Of a DNA stretch of 64,000 nucleotides, positions 23,775 to 31,995 are shown one piece after another. The first letter of the stretch is position 1. Every line of letters starts with the position of its first letter. Origin of the DNA: Actinomycetes bacterium (GTDB taxonomy: Bacteria; Actinomycetota; Actinomycetes; JAHEKZ01); NCBI GenBank assembly GCA_027118455.1, contig JAJAYZ010000085.1, positions 1 through 64,000 of the forward strand, read 5' to 3'. The translations under genes were made by a program, and so were the position numbers. A model generated the notes under the pieces. It worked only from the letters and a program-made list of their open reading frames with translations. It was not told where the DNA came from and made no database searches.

Positions 23775-24563
23775 ATGCAGCGGCCACAAGTGACCAGACT
23801 GTCGACGACTCCGATCAAGGGGTTCGGTCTCACGCATCCAGACGCCATCCAGCTCGACACCAACGGGGCGGTCGGCGACCGCGACTTCTTCGTCGTGAAC
23901 CCTGATGCCGACCTGTTCTCGATTACCAGAACCGGGGTCTTCGCCGGATGGACAGCGATCTTCGAGCCGACCACCTCGGTGTTGAGCGTGACATCTCCCG
24001 ACGGAGAGGTCTTCCGTGACGACGTCGTCGAGGGCGAAGGCGTCGTAGTCGACTTCTGGGGGTCACGTGACGTGACCGGCCACCTTGTCATCGGTCCCTG
24101 GTCGGAGTTTTTGACCAAGATCGCCGGGCAACCCGTGTCGCTCGTCCGGACGCAAGCGCCGGGCGCAGGCTTCGACGAACGCGCCGTGACACTGGTGTCG
24201 CAGGAGTCGGTGGCCGAACTCGGCCGACTCACTGACACCCCAGACATTGATCTGCGCCGATTTCGGATGCTGATCGACTTCTCCGGCGTCGATCCCTACG
24301 AGGAAGAGACCTGGAACCAGCAGCCCTTGACTGTCGGATCGGCAGTTCTACTGGTCCGTGGGGCCGTGCCGCGATGCAACGCCACCACGCGCAACCCCGA
24401 CACCGGCACGAGAGACCTCAAGACTCTGCAGCTGCTCTCTCAAGGACGCGGCATGACACCCAACGACTTCGGCGAAGACCTCAACATGGGCGTCTACGCA
24501 GACGTTCTCGAGCCCGGCGTCATCAGCGTCGGTGATGAGCTGGTGCTGAGCCCGACCACATGA
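23775..24563 (+). CDS. MOSC domain protein
   Basis: A 262-aa protein with an N-terminal MOSC beta-barrel (RLSTTPIKG, then DRDFFVVNP) and a C-terminal MOSC domain (RFRMLIDFSG, and VPRCNATTRNPDTG with the conserved cysteine). Such proteins bind the molybdenum cofactor or transfer sulfur; amidoxime- or hydroxylamine-type reductase partners are known for relatives. The downstream phosphatase gene overlaps by ATGA. ATG 23775 has GAAGGGGA upstream. No molybdenum enzyme gene is nearby. Confidence 0.85.
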   Translation: MQRPQVTRLSTTPIKGFGLTHPDAIQLDTNGAVGDRDFFVVNPDADLFSITRTGVFAGWTAIFEPTTSVLSVTSPDGEVFRDDVVEGEGVVVDFWGSRDVTGHLVIGPWSEFLTKIAGQPVSLVRTQAPGAGFDERAVTLVSQESVAELGRLTDTPDIDLRRFRMLIDFSGVDPYEEETWNQQPLTVGSAVLLVRGAVPRCNATTRNPDTGTRDLKTLQLLSQGRGMTPNDFGEDLNMGVYADVLEPGVISVGDELVLSPTT

Positions 24564-25375
24564 CCTCGGTCATGGACGCCGTTGGCGCCGCCATCCACGA
24601 CGCCGCGGAGATTGCAGTGATCCCGCGGTTTCGTCGTCTCACCGCGGCGGCCATCATCGAGAAGTCGCCGGGCGACTTCGTGACCGACGCCGACCACGAG
24701 TGCGAAGAGCTGCTGACTGCCGCCTTGCACGCGATCGAGCCAGGCGTCCCGGTGATCGGTGAGGAGGCGGCTGCCGCAGACCCCACCCTGTTGGACGCCG
24801 CCGAGCGGCACGAGCGAGTGTGGGTGCTCGATCCCGTTGACGGCACCAAGTCGTTCATCGACGGCAGCCCGGACTTCGCCACGATGGTCGCGTTGGTCGA
24901 GGACGGCGTGACGACCGCTTCGTGGATCTGGCAGCCGATCCATCGACAGATGTTCTCCGCCACAAAAGGAGGCGGCGCACGTCACAATGGCGGAGCCCTG
25001 CACTCACCACCGGAACCAGGTCCGCGCACCCAGTGGCAAGGCCTGCTGCGCACTCACGCCATGCCAGAGGCCTTGCGCACCTCATCGAACGCCAGCTTGG
25101 AGCAGGCAGGCCTGCTCAACACGCAGGTCGCCGCGGCTGGCGTCACCTACCCCAAAACCGCAACCGGAGAGTTCGCGTACGCCCTCTACTGGCGGACCTT
25201 GCCGTGGGACCACGCCCCAGGGGCCCTCATCGCCGAGGAGGTCGGCCTCACCGTCCGGCGCCTCGACGGGACGCCCTACCGCCCGTTCGACGGGGGCCAA
25301 GGCCTGCTGACGGCTGCCACCCAGGAGATCTGGGCGGCGGTGCGCGACGCTCTGCCGCAGAGCCTCGAAAACTGA
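24560..25375 (+). CDS. Inositol-monophosphatase-family phosphatase (IMPase/HisN-like)
   Basis: A 271-aa Mg-dependent phosphatase. Motifs appear in order: DFVTDADHECE, IGEEAAA, DPVDGTKSFIDG and WDHAPGALIAEEVG, giving all metal-binding acids. Family members act on inositol phosphate, histidinol phosphate or PAP, and the sequence alone does not settle which. It overlaps the MOSC gene by 4 bp. If it is a PAP phosphatase, the MOSC neighbour would make a sulfur-related pair, but that is speculative. Confidence 0.85.
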   Translation: MTSVMDAVGAAIHDAAEIAVIPRFRRLTAAAIIEKSPGDFVTDADHECEELLTAALHAIEPGVPVIGEEAAAADPTLLDAAERHERVWVLDPVDGTKSFIDGSPDFATMVALVEDGVTTASWIWQPIHRQMFSATKGGGARHNGGALHSPPEPGPRTQWQGLLRTHAMPEALRTSSNASLEQAGLLNTQVAAAGVTYPKTATGEFAYALYWRTLPWDHAPGALIAEEVGLTVRRLDGTPYRPFDGGQGLLTAATQEIWAAVRDALPQSLEN

Positions 25376-25406
25376 CCTTCCGCAAGACTCAAGTTCTGAT
25401 AGAGGG

Positions 25407-25628
25407 TTGCCGAACCACACCATTGTGATTACCTCTCCAGGGACTGCGCGGGCCTGGTCGCTGCTGCGCGCCGGCGTCCCGCTCAGCCTGCTGTGCGACC
25501 TCGCCGAGCCCGACGGACCGCCGTCCCGCGAGATCTACACCGCCGAGGTGGCCGCCGACGATGTCGACCGCGCCCACCCGGCCGGCCGATTGATCGAGCT
25601 GCCAAAGGTTTCGATCTTCTCGGCATGA
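25407..25628 (+). CDS. Microprotein with PLSLL-DL-PDGPPS motif (paralogue 2)
   Basis: A 73-aa ORF (TTG 25407, or GTG 25425). The core VPLSLLCDLAEPDGPPSREI shares most residues with the microprotein at 19222-19374. Its TGA overlaps the ATG of the secreted protein downstream (ATGA), so the two are probably co-translated. No known domain or membrane segment is seen. The ribosome site is weak, so the exact start is uncertain. Confidence 0.55.
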   Translation: MPNHTIVITSPGTARAWSLLRAGVPLSLLCDLAEPDGPPSREIYTAEVAADDVDRAHPAGRLIELPKVSIFSA

Positions 25629-26623
25629 GCCTGCACCAGCGCCGGACAGCAATGACTGTCTTGGCCGCTGTCGCCTGCGGCCTGGCGTTGATGGGCACCG
25701 TACCGGCCTCCGGAACATCTGACGGACGTGCAACCGTCGCGCGCCCGATTGCCGGTTGCCAGGTGTTCCCGGAGAACAACTACTGGAACGCCGATATCAG
25801 CGGGCTGCCTCGGCACGCCAGCAGCGACGCATGGCTGCGGCACATGTCACCGCGCTCGAAGCTGCACCCCGACTTCGGCCGGGCATTCAGCGCGCAACCG
25901 GTGCCGTACGGGATCCCGATCACCGTCGTCGGTGGCGGGCACCGTCGCGTCAACGTGGGGTTCACCTACGGCCGAGAGAGCGACCAGGTGCGCTACCCGT
26001 TCGGCAGCGATACCAAGATCGAAGGTGGCGCCCGCTCCGATGGCGACCGACACGCGATCGTCGTCGACAAGTCACGCTGCCGTCTTTACGAGACGTGGAA
26101 CACCCGCAAACGTGACGGACGATGGCACGCCGGATCTGGGGCGGTGTGGGACTTGGGTTCCAACGCCCTGCGCCATGACGGGTGGACCTCAGCCGATGCG
26201 GCCGGCCTTCCGATTCTGCCCGGACTGCTGCGCTGGAACGAGGTGCGCAAAGGCAAGGTTGACCATGCCATCCGCTTCACCACCGACGTCACTGACCGAC
26301 GCTACGTCTGGCCAGCCCGTCACCAGGCAGGCTCGGTCAACAACCGCCGTTACCCGCCGATGGGAGCCCGATTCCGACTCAAGGCTTCCTACGACCTCAC
26401 GCAGTTCAGCCCGCGCACCCGCGTCGTGCTGCGCGCCATGCAGCATTACGGGCTGGTCCTCGCCGACAATGGCTCGCCCTGGTACTTCCAAGGCGCGGCC
26501 AGCGCAAAGTGGCCGAACAAGCTGATTTCTGAGCTCAAGCTGGTGCCGGCACGTGCCTTCGTTGCCGTGGACACCTCGTCGCTGATGGTCGACCCGGACA
26601 GCGCTCGCGTCCATACTGGCTGA
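25625..26623 (+). CDS. Secreted protein of an uncharacterised family
   Basis: A 332-aa protein with an N-terminal signal peptide (~1-32, MTVLAAVACGLALMGTVPASG). The mature part has distinctive motifs: NYWNADISGLP, LHPDFGRAF, ESDQVRYPFG, DRHAIVVDKSRCRLYE, GWTSADAAGLPILPGLLRW, YVWPARHQA and ADNGSPWYF. I recognise this pattern from an exported bacterial family of unknown function. The conserved Asp, His and Trp positions suggest an enzyme or carbohydrate-related fold, but that is a guess. It overlaps the microprotein gene by 4 bp. Confidence 0.7.
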   Translation: MSLHQRRTAMTVLAAVACGLALMGTVPASGTSDGRATVARPIAGCQVFPENNYWNADISGLPRHASSDAWLRHMSPRSKLHPDFGRAFSAQPVPYGIPITVVGGGHRRVNVGFTYGRESDQVRYPFGSDTKIEGGARSDGDRHAIVVDKSRCRLYETWNTRKRDGRWHAGSGAVWDLGSNALRHDGWTSADAAGLPILPGLLRWNEVRKGKVDHAIRFTTDVTDRRYVWPARHQAGSVNNRRYPPMGARFRLKASYDLTQFSPRTRVVLRAMQHYGLVLADNGSPWYFQGAASAKWPNKLISELKLVPARAFVAVDTSSLMVDPDSARVHTG

Positions 26624-26646
26624 GGCATGGGTAGGGGCGCCCGGTG

Positions 26647-27177
26647 TCAGGCGTCGCGTACGGTACGGACGCCAAGCAGCGTGGCGAACCCCAGCAGAGC
26701 TCGCGGTCCGAGCCTGGCCCCGAGCCGGGACGCCACCCATGCGAGCACGACGAACCACGCCGCACTTCCGATCATCACGCCAAGGAGGAGCTAAACGGCA
26801 GCGGACGGGAAGTTGAGCAGCGAAGCGGTTGCTGCTGCCACGAAGATGGCCGCCCAGGAGACAATCGTGAGTGGGTTGGAGGCCGTCGCCACCAAGCCTG
26901 TGCGGTATCACGCAGTTGCGCCGAGCACCTCTACCGCAGCCTCTCCCCCAAGCCGGATGCGCCAGGCGTCTCGCAGCGTGCGGACCCCCATCCAGGCGAG
27001 CACGCCTACACCCGCAAGACCCAACGCTAGGCCGACGGGTTCGAGCTGCAGCAGCGCCGCCGCGCCAAGGACGCCAAGCCCGGCATAGGCAACGTCGACG
27101 GTCGCAGCACCGGCGCCGATCGCAGCAGCTGGACCGAAGGCGCCGAGCGTCACACCGGCGATGGGGGCTTTCAGCAC
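26647..27177 (-). pseudogene. LysE-family exporter with two in-frame stops
   Basis: One continuous frame encodes a LysE/RhtB-type amino-acid exporter, broken by TGA at 26908-26910 and TAG at 26791-26793. The coding content resumes in the same frame after each stop (VATASNPLTIVSWAAIF, then LLLGVMIGSAAWFVVLAW). The N-terminal first membrane segment also seems missing. The TAG fits a CAG-to-TAG change. Two substitutions without frame change favour genuine decay over sequencing error. Confidence 0.78.
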
Positions 27178-27231
27178 ACCTCGAGCATGTCATCTCAGTC
27201 AGTGGTGGCGCCTCACCATTTCGGGCCTCAG

Positions 27232-27555
27232 CTACAGGTAGAGGCCGGTGCTGTTCTCGACGCGAGCAGCGGCAACCGCATGGATGTCGCGCTCCCGGAG
27301 CAGCACCAAGGTCTCACCCTTCAGCTCTACCTCGCCGCGATCCTCCGGCTCAAAGAGGACGCGATCGGCCAGTTGCACGCTGCGCACGTTGGGGCCGACG
27401 CCGACGACCTCGGCCCACACGAGTCGCTTGCCCACCTGCGCGGTGGCAGGGATGACGATCCCGCCCGTCGAACGGCGCTCACCGTTGGGGCCGTCCTCTT
27501 TGACCAGAACGCGGTCGTGCAGGAGTTGGATCGGCAGCGCGTCAGCAGCACCCAT
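27232..27555 (-). CDS. GroES-family co-chaperonin paralogue
   Basis: A 107-aa protein with the GroES fold: LLHDRVLVKED at the start, GGIVIPATAQ, WAEVVGVGPNV, and a C-terminal VLLRERDIHAV. It lacks an adjacent groEL, so it is probably an accessory co-chaperonin rather than the main GroES. Its ATG shares a base with the upstream DUF3618 stop (TGATG), so the two are coupled. Confidence 0.8.
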   Translation of the reverse strand: MGAADALPIQLLHDRVLVKEDGPNGERRSTGGIVIPATAQVGKRLVWAEVVGVGPNVRSVQLADRVLFEPEDRGEVELKGETLVLLRERDIHAVAAARVENSTGLYL

Positions 27556-28025
27556 CAGCCGCGGTGGAAGATCTTACGCAGCACGACAAGCGAGGTGAGC
27601 GTCCCGGCCACGATCGCGATCGGCTTGACCTTGGGTGACCCGTCCTCTTCCACAAAGACGCGCTTGACGCTGCCGAGAGCGTCGTCGGCTAGCGACTGGG
27701 GCGCGAGCCGGTCGGAGAGCTCGTCGACCTGGTCGGCCAATCGTCGCTGCGCAGCGTCGATGCCGGACTGGATCTGCTCGGGCGTCCGCTCAGGGTCTGC
27801 GGCTGGCGCGTCCTTGGCTTTGGCTGGCTTGGCCTGAGAGGGCTTGGCCTGAGAGGGCTTGGCCTGAGAGGGCTTGGCCTGAGAGGGCTTGGCCTGAGCG
27901 AGCTTGGCCTTGGCTGGCTTGGCTGGCTTGGCTGGGGCCGCCTCGACGGGCTCGGCTGGCGGGGCGTCGGCGGGGGTGGTTGCATCGGTCACGTGCCAAC
28001 CGTATCCGGGGCCGGCGGTGTGCAT
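27555..28025 (-). CDS. DUF3618 protein with Ala/Lys/Pro-rich repeats
   Basis: A 156-aa protein (or 145 aa from GTG 27992). The N-terminal half is low complexity with five SQAKP-type repeats. Residues ~80-115 match DUF3618 (RTPEQIQSGIDAAQRRLADQVDELSDRL), a putative amphipathic helix. The C-terminus has a membrane-like segment (IAIVAGTLTSLVVL). DUF3618 proteins are common in actinobacteria and lack an assigned function. It is coupled to the GroES paralogue. Confidence 0.75.
   Translation of the reverse strand: MHTAGPGYGWHVTDATTPADAPPAEPVEAAPAKPAKPAKAKLAQAKPSQAKPSQAKPSQAKPSQAKPAKAKDAPAADPERTPEQIQSGIDAAQRRLADQVDELSDRLAPQSLADDALGSVKRVFVEEDGSPKVKPIAIVAGTLTSLVVLRKIFHRG
27826..27900. repeat. 15-bp tandem repeat, five copies
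   Basis: Five head-to-tail copies of ggcttggcctgagag (the last one altered at its end). The 15-bp unit keeps frame and encodes the repeated SQAKP in the DUF3618 protein. Confidence 0.9.
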
Positions 28026-28077
28026 TCCCTCGACTCCGACCTGCCGCTCGCAGACACCATCGCCTCGAGTGGCTTAT

Positions 28078-28092
28078 TGCAAACGATTTGCA
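28078..28092. promoter_or_regulatory. Zur-type zinc box
   Basis: TGCAAACGATTTGCA, arms of 6 bp around CGA, differs from the actinobacterial Zur consensus TGAAAACGATTTTCA at only two symmetric positions. It lies 32 bp before the zinc-transporter operon, in the divergent region with the DUF3618 gene. Confidence 0.75.
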
Positions 28093-28123
28093 GGAGCAAG
28101 AGGGCTGCAGTAGCGTCGTCAGC

Positions 28124-29137
28124 ATGGCCTTCCCATCGCGTCACCCGTATCGCAGGGCGCCTGCTGTCGTGCTGGCCCTCGGCTCCCTTCTGGCCCTCTC
28201 CGCCTGCTCTGCTCAGCCCGAGAGCAGCGGAGCTCTGAAGGTGGCCACCACCGTGGCACCCATCACGTCCATCGCGGCGAACATCGGCGGCAACCGCGTC
28301 GACATCGAGGGCATCGTGCCCGAAGGCACCAACAGCCACACCTTCGAACCGGCGCCGCAGGTGGCCGAGTTGCTGAGCACCGCCGACGTCATATTTGTCA
28401 ACGGCCTGCAGTTGGAGGAGCCGACCAAAGCTCTCGCCGAACAGAACATGAAAGACGGTGCGGTCATCGTCGACATCGGTGACGCGGTGCTCCCCCCCGA
28501 GGACTACATCTACGACTTTTCCTTCCCAGAAGAAGACGGCAAGCCGAACCCGCACCTGTGGACCGACCCTCTGTACGCCATCCAGTACGCCGAGGTCATT
28601 GCCAAGACGCTCTCCGAACAAGATTCCGACAACGCCGCCTACTACGCCAAGAACCTCGCGGCCTTCACCGAGAAGGCGACAGCACTCTCGGACGCTCTGC
28701 GATCGGACCAGAAGTCAGTGCCTGACGGAAACCTCAAGCTGCTGACCTACCACGATGCCTACGCCTACTTCGCTCAGGACTATGGCTGGGACGTCATCGG
28801 CGCCGTCCAGCCGAAGAACTTCGAAGACCCAACGCCCGAAGAGGTCGCCGCCATCATTGACCAAGTTGAAGCAGAGGAGGTCCCGACCATCTTCGGCTCG
28901 GAGGTCTTCCCCTCTGCCGTGCTCGAAGAGATCGGGCGAGCCACGGGGGCACGCTACGAGGACACCCTCCGCGACGACGACCTCCCCGGCGAGCCTGGTG
29001 ATGCTGAGCACTCCTGGCTCGGGTTGATGCGATACGACTACGCCACCATGATTGAGGGACTCGGCGGCAACGCCACCGAGCTCAAGTCGGTGGACGTCAC
29101 CGACGTGGCACCGGACGAGGCGGAATATCCCCAATGA
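28124..29137 (+). CDS. Zinc/manganese ABC transporter substrate-binding lipoprotein (ZnuA/TroA-like)
   Basis: A 337-aa cluster A-I metal-binding protein. The signal peptide ends in lipobox LSAC. Metal ligands are visible as NSHTFEP, NPHLWTDP and TYHDAYAYFA, with a C-terminal acidic ligand expected near DAEHSW. The loop before NPHLW is acidic, not histidine-rich as in classical ZnuA, so the protein alone could be a Zn or a Mn binder. The Zur-like operator upstream favours zinc. It overlaps the ATPase gene by ATGA. ATG 28124 is chosen; the longer frame reads into the regulatory region. Confidence 0.9.
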   Translation: MAFPSRHPYRRAPAVVLALGSLLALSACSAQPESSGALKVATTVAPITSIAANIGGNRVDIEGIVPEGTNSHTFEPAPQVAELLSTADVIFVNGLQLEEPTKALAEQNMKDGAVIVDIGDAVLPPEDYIYDFSFPEEDGKPNPHLWTDPLYAIQYAEVIAKTLSEQDSDNAAYYAKNLAAFTEKATALSDALRSDQKSVPDGNLKLLTYHDAYAYFAQDYGWDVIGAVQPKNFEDPTPEEVAAIIDQVEAEEVPTIFGSEVFPSAVLEEIGRATGARYEDTLRDDDLPGEPGDAEHSWLGLMRYDYATMIEGLGGNATELKSVDVTDVAPDEAEYPQ

Positions 29138-29916
29138 CAGCGACGGGCGTCGGGCCAGTCATCCTCAAGCTAGACAACATCACGGTGGGCTACGAGCACG
29201 CTCCTGTTCTTCGTGATGTCTCGTTCCACGTCCACTCCGACCAGTTCACGGGCATCGTCGGCCCCTCCGGTTCGGGCAAGACGACGCTCCTGAGGACATT
29301 GCTCGGCGCACTCCGTCCCCAGCGTGGAACGGTCACCACCAAAGCAGGGCTGCGGATGGCGTACGTCCCGCAGCTTGAGACGGTGAACTGGAACTTCCCG
29401 GTGACGGTCTTCGAATGCGTCCTGATGGCCCGCACCGAAGGTCGGCAGTGGCCCCGCGCCAGCCGAGCCGACAAGACCGACGTGGCCGCCATGCTCGATC
29501 GTCTCGGGATCGCCGAGGTGGCCCAGCGTCACATCCGGCAGCTCTCGGGCGGCCAGCAGCAGCGGATGTTTATTGCCCGCGCCTTACTGAGCAACCCCGA
29601 CCTTCTGATCCTCGACGAGCCGACGTCCGGTGTCGACGTCAGTACGCGGCACGACATGCTCCACCTGCTCGCCGACCTCCATGAGGACGGTATCTCGATC
29701 GTGCTGAGCACCCACGACCTCAACGGCATGGCCGCGCATCTGCCACACCTGGTCACGATCAACGGCAAGATCATCGCCGATGGAACACCGCACGAGGTCA
29801 TCACCTCTGACGTACTCGAACGAACCTTCGGCGCCCGCCTCGAAGTGCTTGAGCACCTCGGAATGCCTATCGTCATCGACGACTACCACCGCGTGGGCCC
29901 GCGAGCCGTTTCGTGA
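29134..29916 (+). CDS. Metal ABC transporter ATP-binding protein (ZnuC-like)
   Basis: A 260-aa ATPase with Walker A GPSGSGKTT near residue 45, signature LSGGQQQR near 139, Walker B LLILDEP and the switch histidine in STHDL. It energises import by the adjacent permease. Start and stop overlap both neighbours by 4 bp, so the operon is tightly coupled. Confidence 0.93.
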   Translation: MTATGVGPVILKLDNITVGYEHAPVLRDVSFHVHSDQFTGIVGPSGSGKTTLLRTLLGALRPQRGTVTTKAGLRMAYVPQLETVNWNFPVTVFECVLMARTEGRQWPRASRADKTDVAAMLDRLGIAEVAQRHIRQLSGGQQQRMFIARALLSNPDLLILDEPTSGVDVSTRHDMLHLLADLHEDGISIVLSTHDLNGMAAHLPHLVTINGKIIADGTPHEVITSDVLERTFGARLEVLEHLGMPIVIDDYHRVGPRAVS

Positions 29917-30824
29917 GCACGTCGCTGCTCTTCCTGGACACACTGACCGGTCCTTTGCAGTACGCGTTCTTCCAGAAGGGGCTTGTCATCGCCACGATCT
30001 CGGGCGCGCTGCTCGGCTTCGTCGGCGTCTATATCACTCTTCGCGGCATGAGTTACATCGGACACGGGCTCTCGCACGCGATCTTCGGAGGTTTCGCCGC
30101 GGCGTCCCTCGTGAGCGCTTCCTTCATCTACATCGGCGCCGGCATCTGGGGTATCTCCTCGGCACTGGCGATCAACTGGGTGACGCGCAAGCATCGCATC
30201 GGTGCAGATGCAGCGATTGGAGTGATCACAACAGCATCCTTCGCACTCGGTGTCGCCCTGCTGTCGTACTACGGCAGCTCGGGGCCGAGCTTCGACAATG
30301 CCCTCTTCGGATCCATCTACGGCATCAGCCCCGACCAGATCGTCATGCTGATCGGCGTCTCGGTGGCGACGGCGGCCTTCGTGTTCTTCCGCTACAGGTC
30401 GCTGCTCTTCACGACGTTCGACCCGGAGGTGGCGGCAGCGTCTGGAGTCAACGTCGCGCGCACCGAGGCAATGTTGATGCTGCTGCTTTCGTTGTCGATC
30501 CTCGCAACGCTCACCGTCATCGGCGTGACTTTAGTGGCAGCGATGCTGGTCATCCCGGCGGTTGTCGCGCGGATGATCACCGACTCCTTCGGGCGCATGC
30601 TGGTCCTGTCGACCGGAATCGGCGCATCCTGCGGGCTGGTGGGGATGTACCTCAGCTACTTCGCCGGCGTGCCGTCCGGAACCATGATCGTTCTCACCGG
30701 GGCCACAGTCTTCTGCCTGGCCCTCGCATGGCAGGGTTGGCGTTCCCTGGCCCGAACCGCGGGCCTGGACGACCACCATGAAGATGCGCCCGAGGCCGTC
30801 GCCTCGCCGACCAGGAGCACCTGA
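29913..30824 (+). CDS. Metal ABC transporter permease (ZnuB/MntB-like)
   Basis: A 303-aa inner-membrane protein of the ABC-3 family with about eight or nine hydrophobic segments. GLSHAIFGG near residue 50 and AAMLVIPAVVARM near 210 are typical of the family, the latter lying in the ATPase-contact region. Its stop shares a base with the following peroxiredoxin start (TGATG). Confidence 0.92.
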   Translation: MSTSLLFLDTLTGPLQYAFFQKGLVIATISGALLGFVGVYITLRGMSYIGHGLSHAIFGGFAAASLVSASFIYIGAGIWGISSALAINWVTRKHRIGADAAIGVITTASFALGVALLSYYGSSGPSFDNALFGSIYGISPDQIVMLIGVSVATAAFVFFRYRSLLFTTFDPEVAAASGVNVARTEAMLMLLLSLSILATLTVIGVTLVAAMLVIPAVVARMITDSFGRMLVLSTGIGASCGLVGMYLSYFAGVPSGTMIVLTGATVFCLALAWQGWRSLARTAGLDDHHEDAPEAVASPTRST

Positions 30825-31309
30825 TGCCAGAGACGCCACGTCTGTCCCCCGGGGACGCCGCCCCCGACTTCACCCTCACCGACGACGGCGGTACCAGGGT
30901 CGGGCTGGCCGACCTCAAGGGACGCAAGGTCATCGTGTACTTCTACCCAGCAGCGATGACGCCGGGATGCACGACCCAGGCATGTGACTTCACCGCCGCG
31001 ATGTCGGACTTCACCACGGCCGGATACACCGTGCTCGGCATCTCACCCGACAAGCCGGAGAAGCTTGCCAAGTTCCGCAGCGAAGGCTCGTTCAACTTCA
31101 CGCTGCTGTCCGATCCGACTAGAGAGACCATGACGGCGTACGGGGCGTTCGGTGAGAAGCAGCTCTACGGCAAGACCGTCGTCGGCGTAATCAGGTCGAC
31201 CTTCGTGATCGACGAGAGCGGCGTGATCGCGCAGGCACAGTACGCCGTCAAGGCCAGGGGCCACGTCGCCAAGCTCGCCCGCGAACTAGCCATCCCTCTC
31301 CCTCAGTAA
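30824..31309 (+). CDS. bcp: Peroxiredoxin, Bcp/PrxQ type
   Basis: A 161-aa thiol peroxidase. The active site is PGCTTQACDF, with the peroxidatic cysteine and the resolving cysteine five residues later, as in PrxQ. It reduces peroxides and alkyl hydroperoxides with thioredoxin. It is coupled to the zinc transporter operon; zinc shortage and oxidative stress often coincide, which may explain the linkage. Confidence 0.93.
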   Translation: MPETPRLSPGDAAPDFTLTDDGGTRVGLADLKGRKVIVYFYPAAMTPGCTTQACDFTAAMSDFTTAGYTVLGISPDKPEKLAKFRSEGSFNFTLLSDPTRETMTAYGAFGEKQLYGKTVVGVIRSTFVIDESGVIAQAQYAVKARGHVAKLARELAIPLPQ

Positions 31310-31357
31310 CCCAAGAATGACGCAGGCTATCTCACCGTCGAGACTGTCAGTGGTGAA

Positions 31358-31900
31358 GTGGACACTGCACGAATGCCTCCTCGCCCCCGTTATAGCGACT
31401 CAGACGTCACCGAGGCAGTCCGACTAAGTACCTCCATTGCGCAAGTCATGAGGGTCTTGGGGATTCGTCCGGCCGGGGGAAGCCATGCCCACATCAGTCG
31501 ACTTATCAAACGCCTCGATTTCGACACGAGTCACTTCATGGGCCAGGCGAGCAATCGCGGTCTCCCCGCTCGCAATCGGCTCGGTCCTGAGAACATCCTG
31601 ATTGTTCACCCAGAGGGCTCACCCCGTGTAAAGCCCCACCTCTTGCGTCGCGCTCTGGCCGAAGTCGGGACACCATCAAGTTGCGTCCTGTGCGCGACCG
31701 GTTGCGAGTGGAATGGGGGTCGTCTTCAACTCCCTGTCGACCATATCAACGGCAACTACCTCGACTGTCGGATGGTGAACTTAAGGTTCCTCTGCCCGAA
31801 CTGCCATTCACAGACACCCAACTTCGCCGGTCGAGTGAGGGGCGGGCAAGCCAATGGGTCCACGGAACCCGTCCTGGGGGATTCCGTAGGCCACATCTAG
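31358..31900 (+). CDS. HNH endonuclease-like protein
   Basis: A 180-aa protein (GTG 31358, or ATG 31373). The N-terminal ~60 residues look like a DNA-binding region (DSDVTEAVRLSTSIAQVMRVLGI). The C-terminal part is an HNH zinc-finger nuclease: CVLC, LQLPVDHINGN, NLRFLCPNCHSQT. Composition is more AT-rich than the neighbours. It ends 12 bp before tRNA-Leu and has no phage context, so a free-standing homing-type nuclease is likely. Confidence 0.8.
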   Translation: MDTARMPPRPRYSDSDVTEAVRLSTSIAQVMRVLGIRPAGGSHAHISRLIKRLDFDTSHFMGQASNRGLPARNRLGPENILIVHPEGSPRVKPHLLRRALAEVGTPSSCVLCATGCEWNGGRLQLPVDHINGNYLDCRMVNLRFLCPNCHSQTPNFAGRVRGGQANGSTEPVLGDSVGHI

Positions 31901-31912
31901 AATCGTTCTCAA

Positions 31913-31994
31913 GCGGAAGTGGCGGAACAGGCAGACGCGCAGGATTTAGGTTTCTGTGCCTTCGGGCGTGGGGGTTCAAGTCCCCCCTTCCGCA
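31913..31994 (+). tRNA. tRNA-Leu (TAG)
   Basis: A class II tRNA of 82 nt with acceptor GCGGAAG/CTTCCGC, anticodon TAG in the loop after GCAGGA, a short variable arm (TGCCTTCGGGCG) and T-loop TTCAAGT. No duplicate 3' half is visible nearby, so it is not an occupied integration site. Confidence 0.93.
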
Positions 31995-31995
31995 C

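Noticed and set aside
26908-26910. TGA in lysE as a selenocysteine codon
   Set aside because: LysE proteins do not use selenocysteine and a second TAG stop lies further on; decay is simpler.
26189-27193. A 334-aa minus-strand open frame over the secreted protein and lysE
   Set aside because: Arginine/cysteine-rich composition typical of an antisense frame; the two overlapping genes explain the DNA.
27826-27900. Tandem repeat considered as a CRISPR array
   Set aside because: The 15-bp units are contiguous with no spacers and encode protein repeats; no cas genes nearby. I found no CRISPR in the window.
31913-31994. tRNA-Leu as a second island integration site
   Set aside because: No duplicated 3' half and no integrase near it.
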